Shown here: positions 5,673 through 5,785 of the stretch, piece by piece
Layout of the letters: every line of letters starts with the position of its first letter
Numbering within the stretch: position 1 is the stretch's first letter
DNA from: Nitrospira sp.
GTDB taxonomy: Bacteria > UBA9089 > CG2-30-40-21 > SBAY01
Assembly (NCBI GenBank): GCA_005239945.1
Contig: SBAY01000169.1
Coordinates: 1-5,785 of the forward strand
Direction of reading: 5' to 3'
DNA: 5,785 nucleotides
Notes under the pieces: generated by a model
The model's input: the letters and a program-made list of their open reading frames with translations, nothing else
Databases searched by the model: none
What the model was told of the DNA's origin: nothing
Translations under genes and position numbers: made by a program

Positions 5673-5723
5673 GGCTGGTGGAAGAGGGGATGGAGCGTAG
5701 CGACATCCCATCTTCCACCAGCC
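5673..5723. repeat. 51-bp palindromic element (20-bp arms, one mismatch)
   Basis: Arms 5673-5692 and 5704-5723 are complementary at 19 of 20 positions (G/A mismatch at 5686/5710) around an 11-nt loop (GGAGCGTAGCGA region). The outermost 13 bp, GGCTGGTGGAAGA, are perfect. Weaker complementarity recurs further out (TAATGGT at 5664-5670 and ACCATTA at 5741-5747). The element is much more GC-rich than its surroundings. No T-tract follows on either strand, so it is not a standard terminator. It looks like a REP-type or other dispersed palindromic repeat in the hemA leader, about 75-125 bp before the start codon. Confidence 0.7.
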
Positions 5724-5785
5724 GACGCGACCAAACCAACACCATTATCAATATTTCTCTTGACTTTTATGGGTGTCCCTGGCTA
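5724..5785. other. Right-edge region without a recognisable gene
   Basis: No convincing ORF is seen in these 62 bases. TTGACT (5760-5765, plus strand) resembles a -35 box, but the -10 position would lie outside the window. The GGGTGTCCCTGG string near the end resembles boundary sequences I associate with dispersed repeats, but nothing here confirms it. Confidence 0.3.

Noticed and set aside
5673..5723. Rho-independent terminator of a gene upstream of hemA
   Set aside because: Neither strand has a T-tract after the stem and no gene end is visible beside it.

Overview
This is an AT-rich bacterial window. All four plausible complete genes lie on the minus strand, so transcription runs from right to left. 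Lineage cannot be fixed from the sequence. A C5-pathway heme gene, a ferredoxin-fused PAPS-reductase-like protein and spacers made of degenerate 7-8 bp repeats would suit an anaerobic or microaerophilic, perhaps uncultured, bacterium; that is inference.

Right part (about 4590-5785): a leader with a 51-bp near-perfect palindrome at 5673-5723, then a recognisable hemA (glutamyl-tRNA reductase, 5599 to 4592). HemA has its catalytic and NADPH-binding domains and the start of its spinal helix. It stops at 335 residues, where the C-terminal dimerisation domain should begin. The stop lies in a 32-bp sequence that recurs inverted about 500 bp away, at the start of the next gene.

Middle part (4126-4590): a non-coding spacer. 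It holds two sets of 7-8 bp degenerate repeats, several small inverted repeats, and a 239-bp MITE-like segment (4349-4587) bounded by 25-bp imperfect terminal inverted repeats (22 of 25 match). It lies between the arms of the 32-bp inverted repeat.

Left part (61-4103): an apparent operon. A small ORF of 75 codons is followed, one frame off, by a large protein of 710 or more residues. That protein has a sigma-70 region-4-type helix-turn-helix near its N-terminus and several winged-helix-like segments after it. It overlaps by 8 bp a 528-residue PP-loop (PAPS reductase/DndC superfamily) protein with extra cysteines and a C-terminal two-cluster ferredoxin domain. The large ORF stays open for 38 codons upstream of its first standard start codon, reaching the small ORF, which suggests a single gene split by a one-base frameshift.

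The coupled pair of a multi-HTH DNA-binding protein and an ATP-activating sulfur-transfer-type enzyme is the most interesting content. It recalls DNA sulfur-modification (Dnd-like) or similar nucleic-acid-modification islands, but no other component of such a system lies in the window, so the function remains a hypothesis. At the extreme left, a possible 3' end of a converging plus-strand gene is visible.
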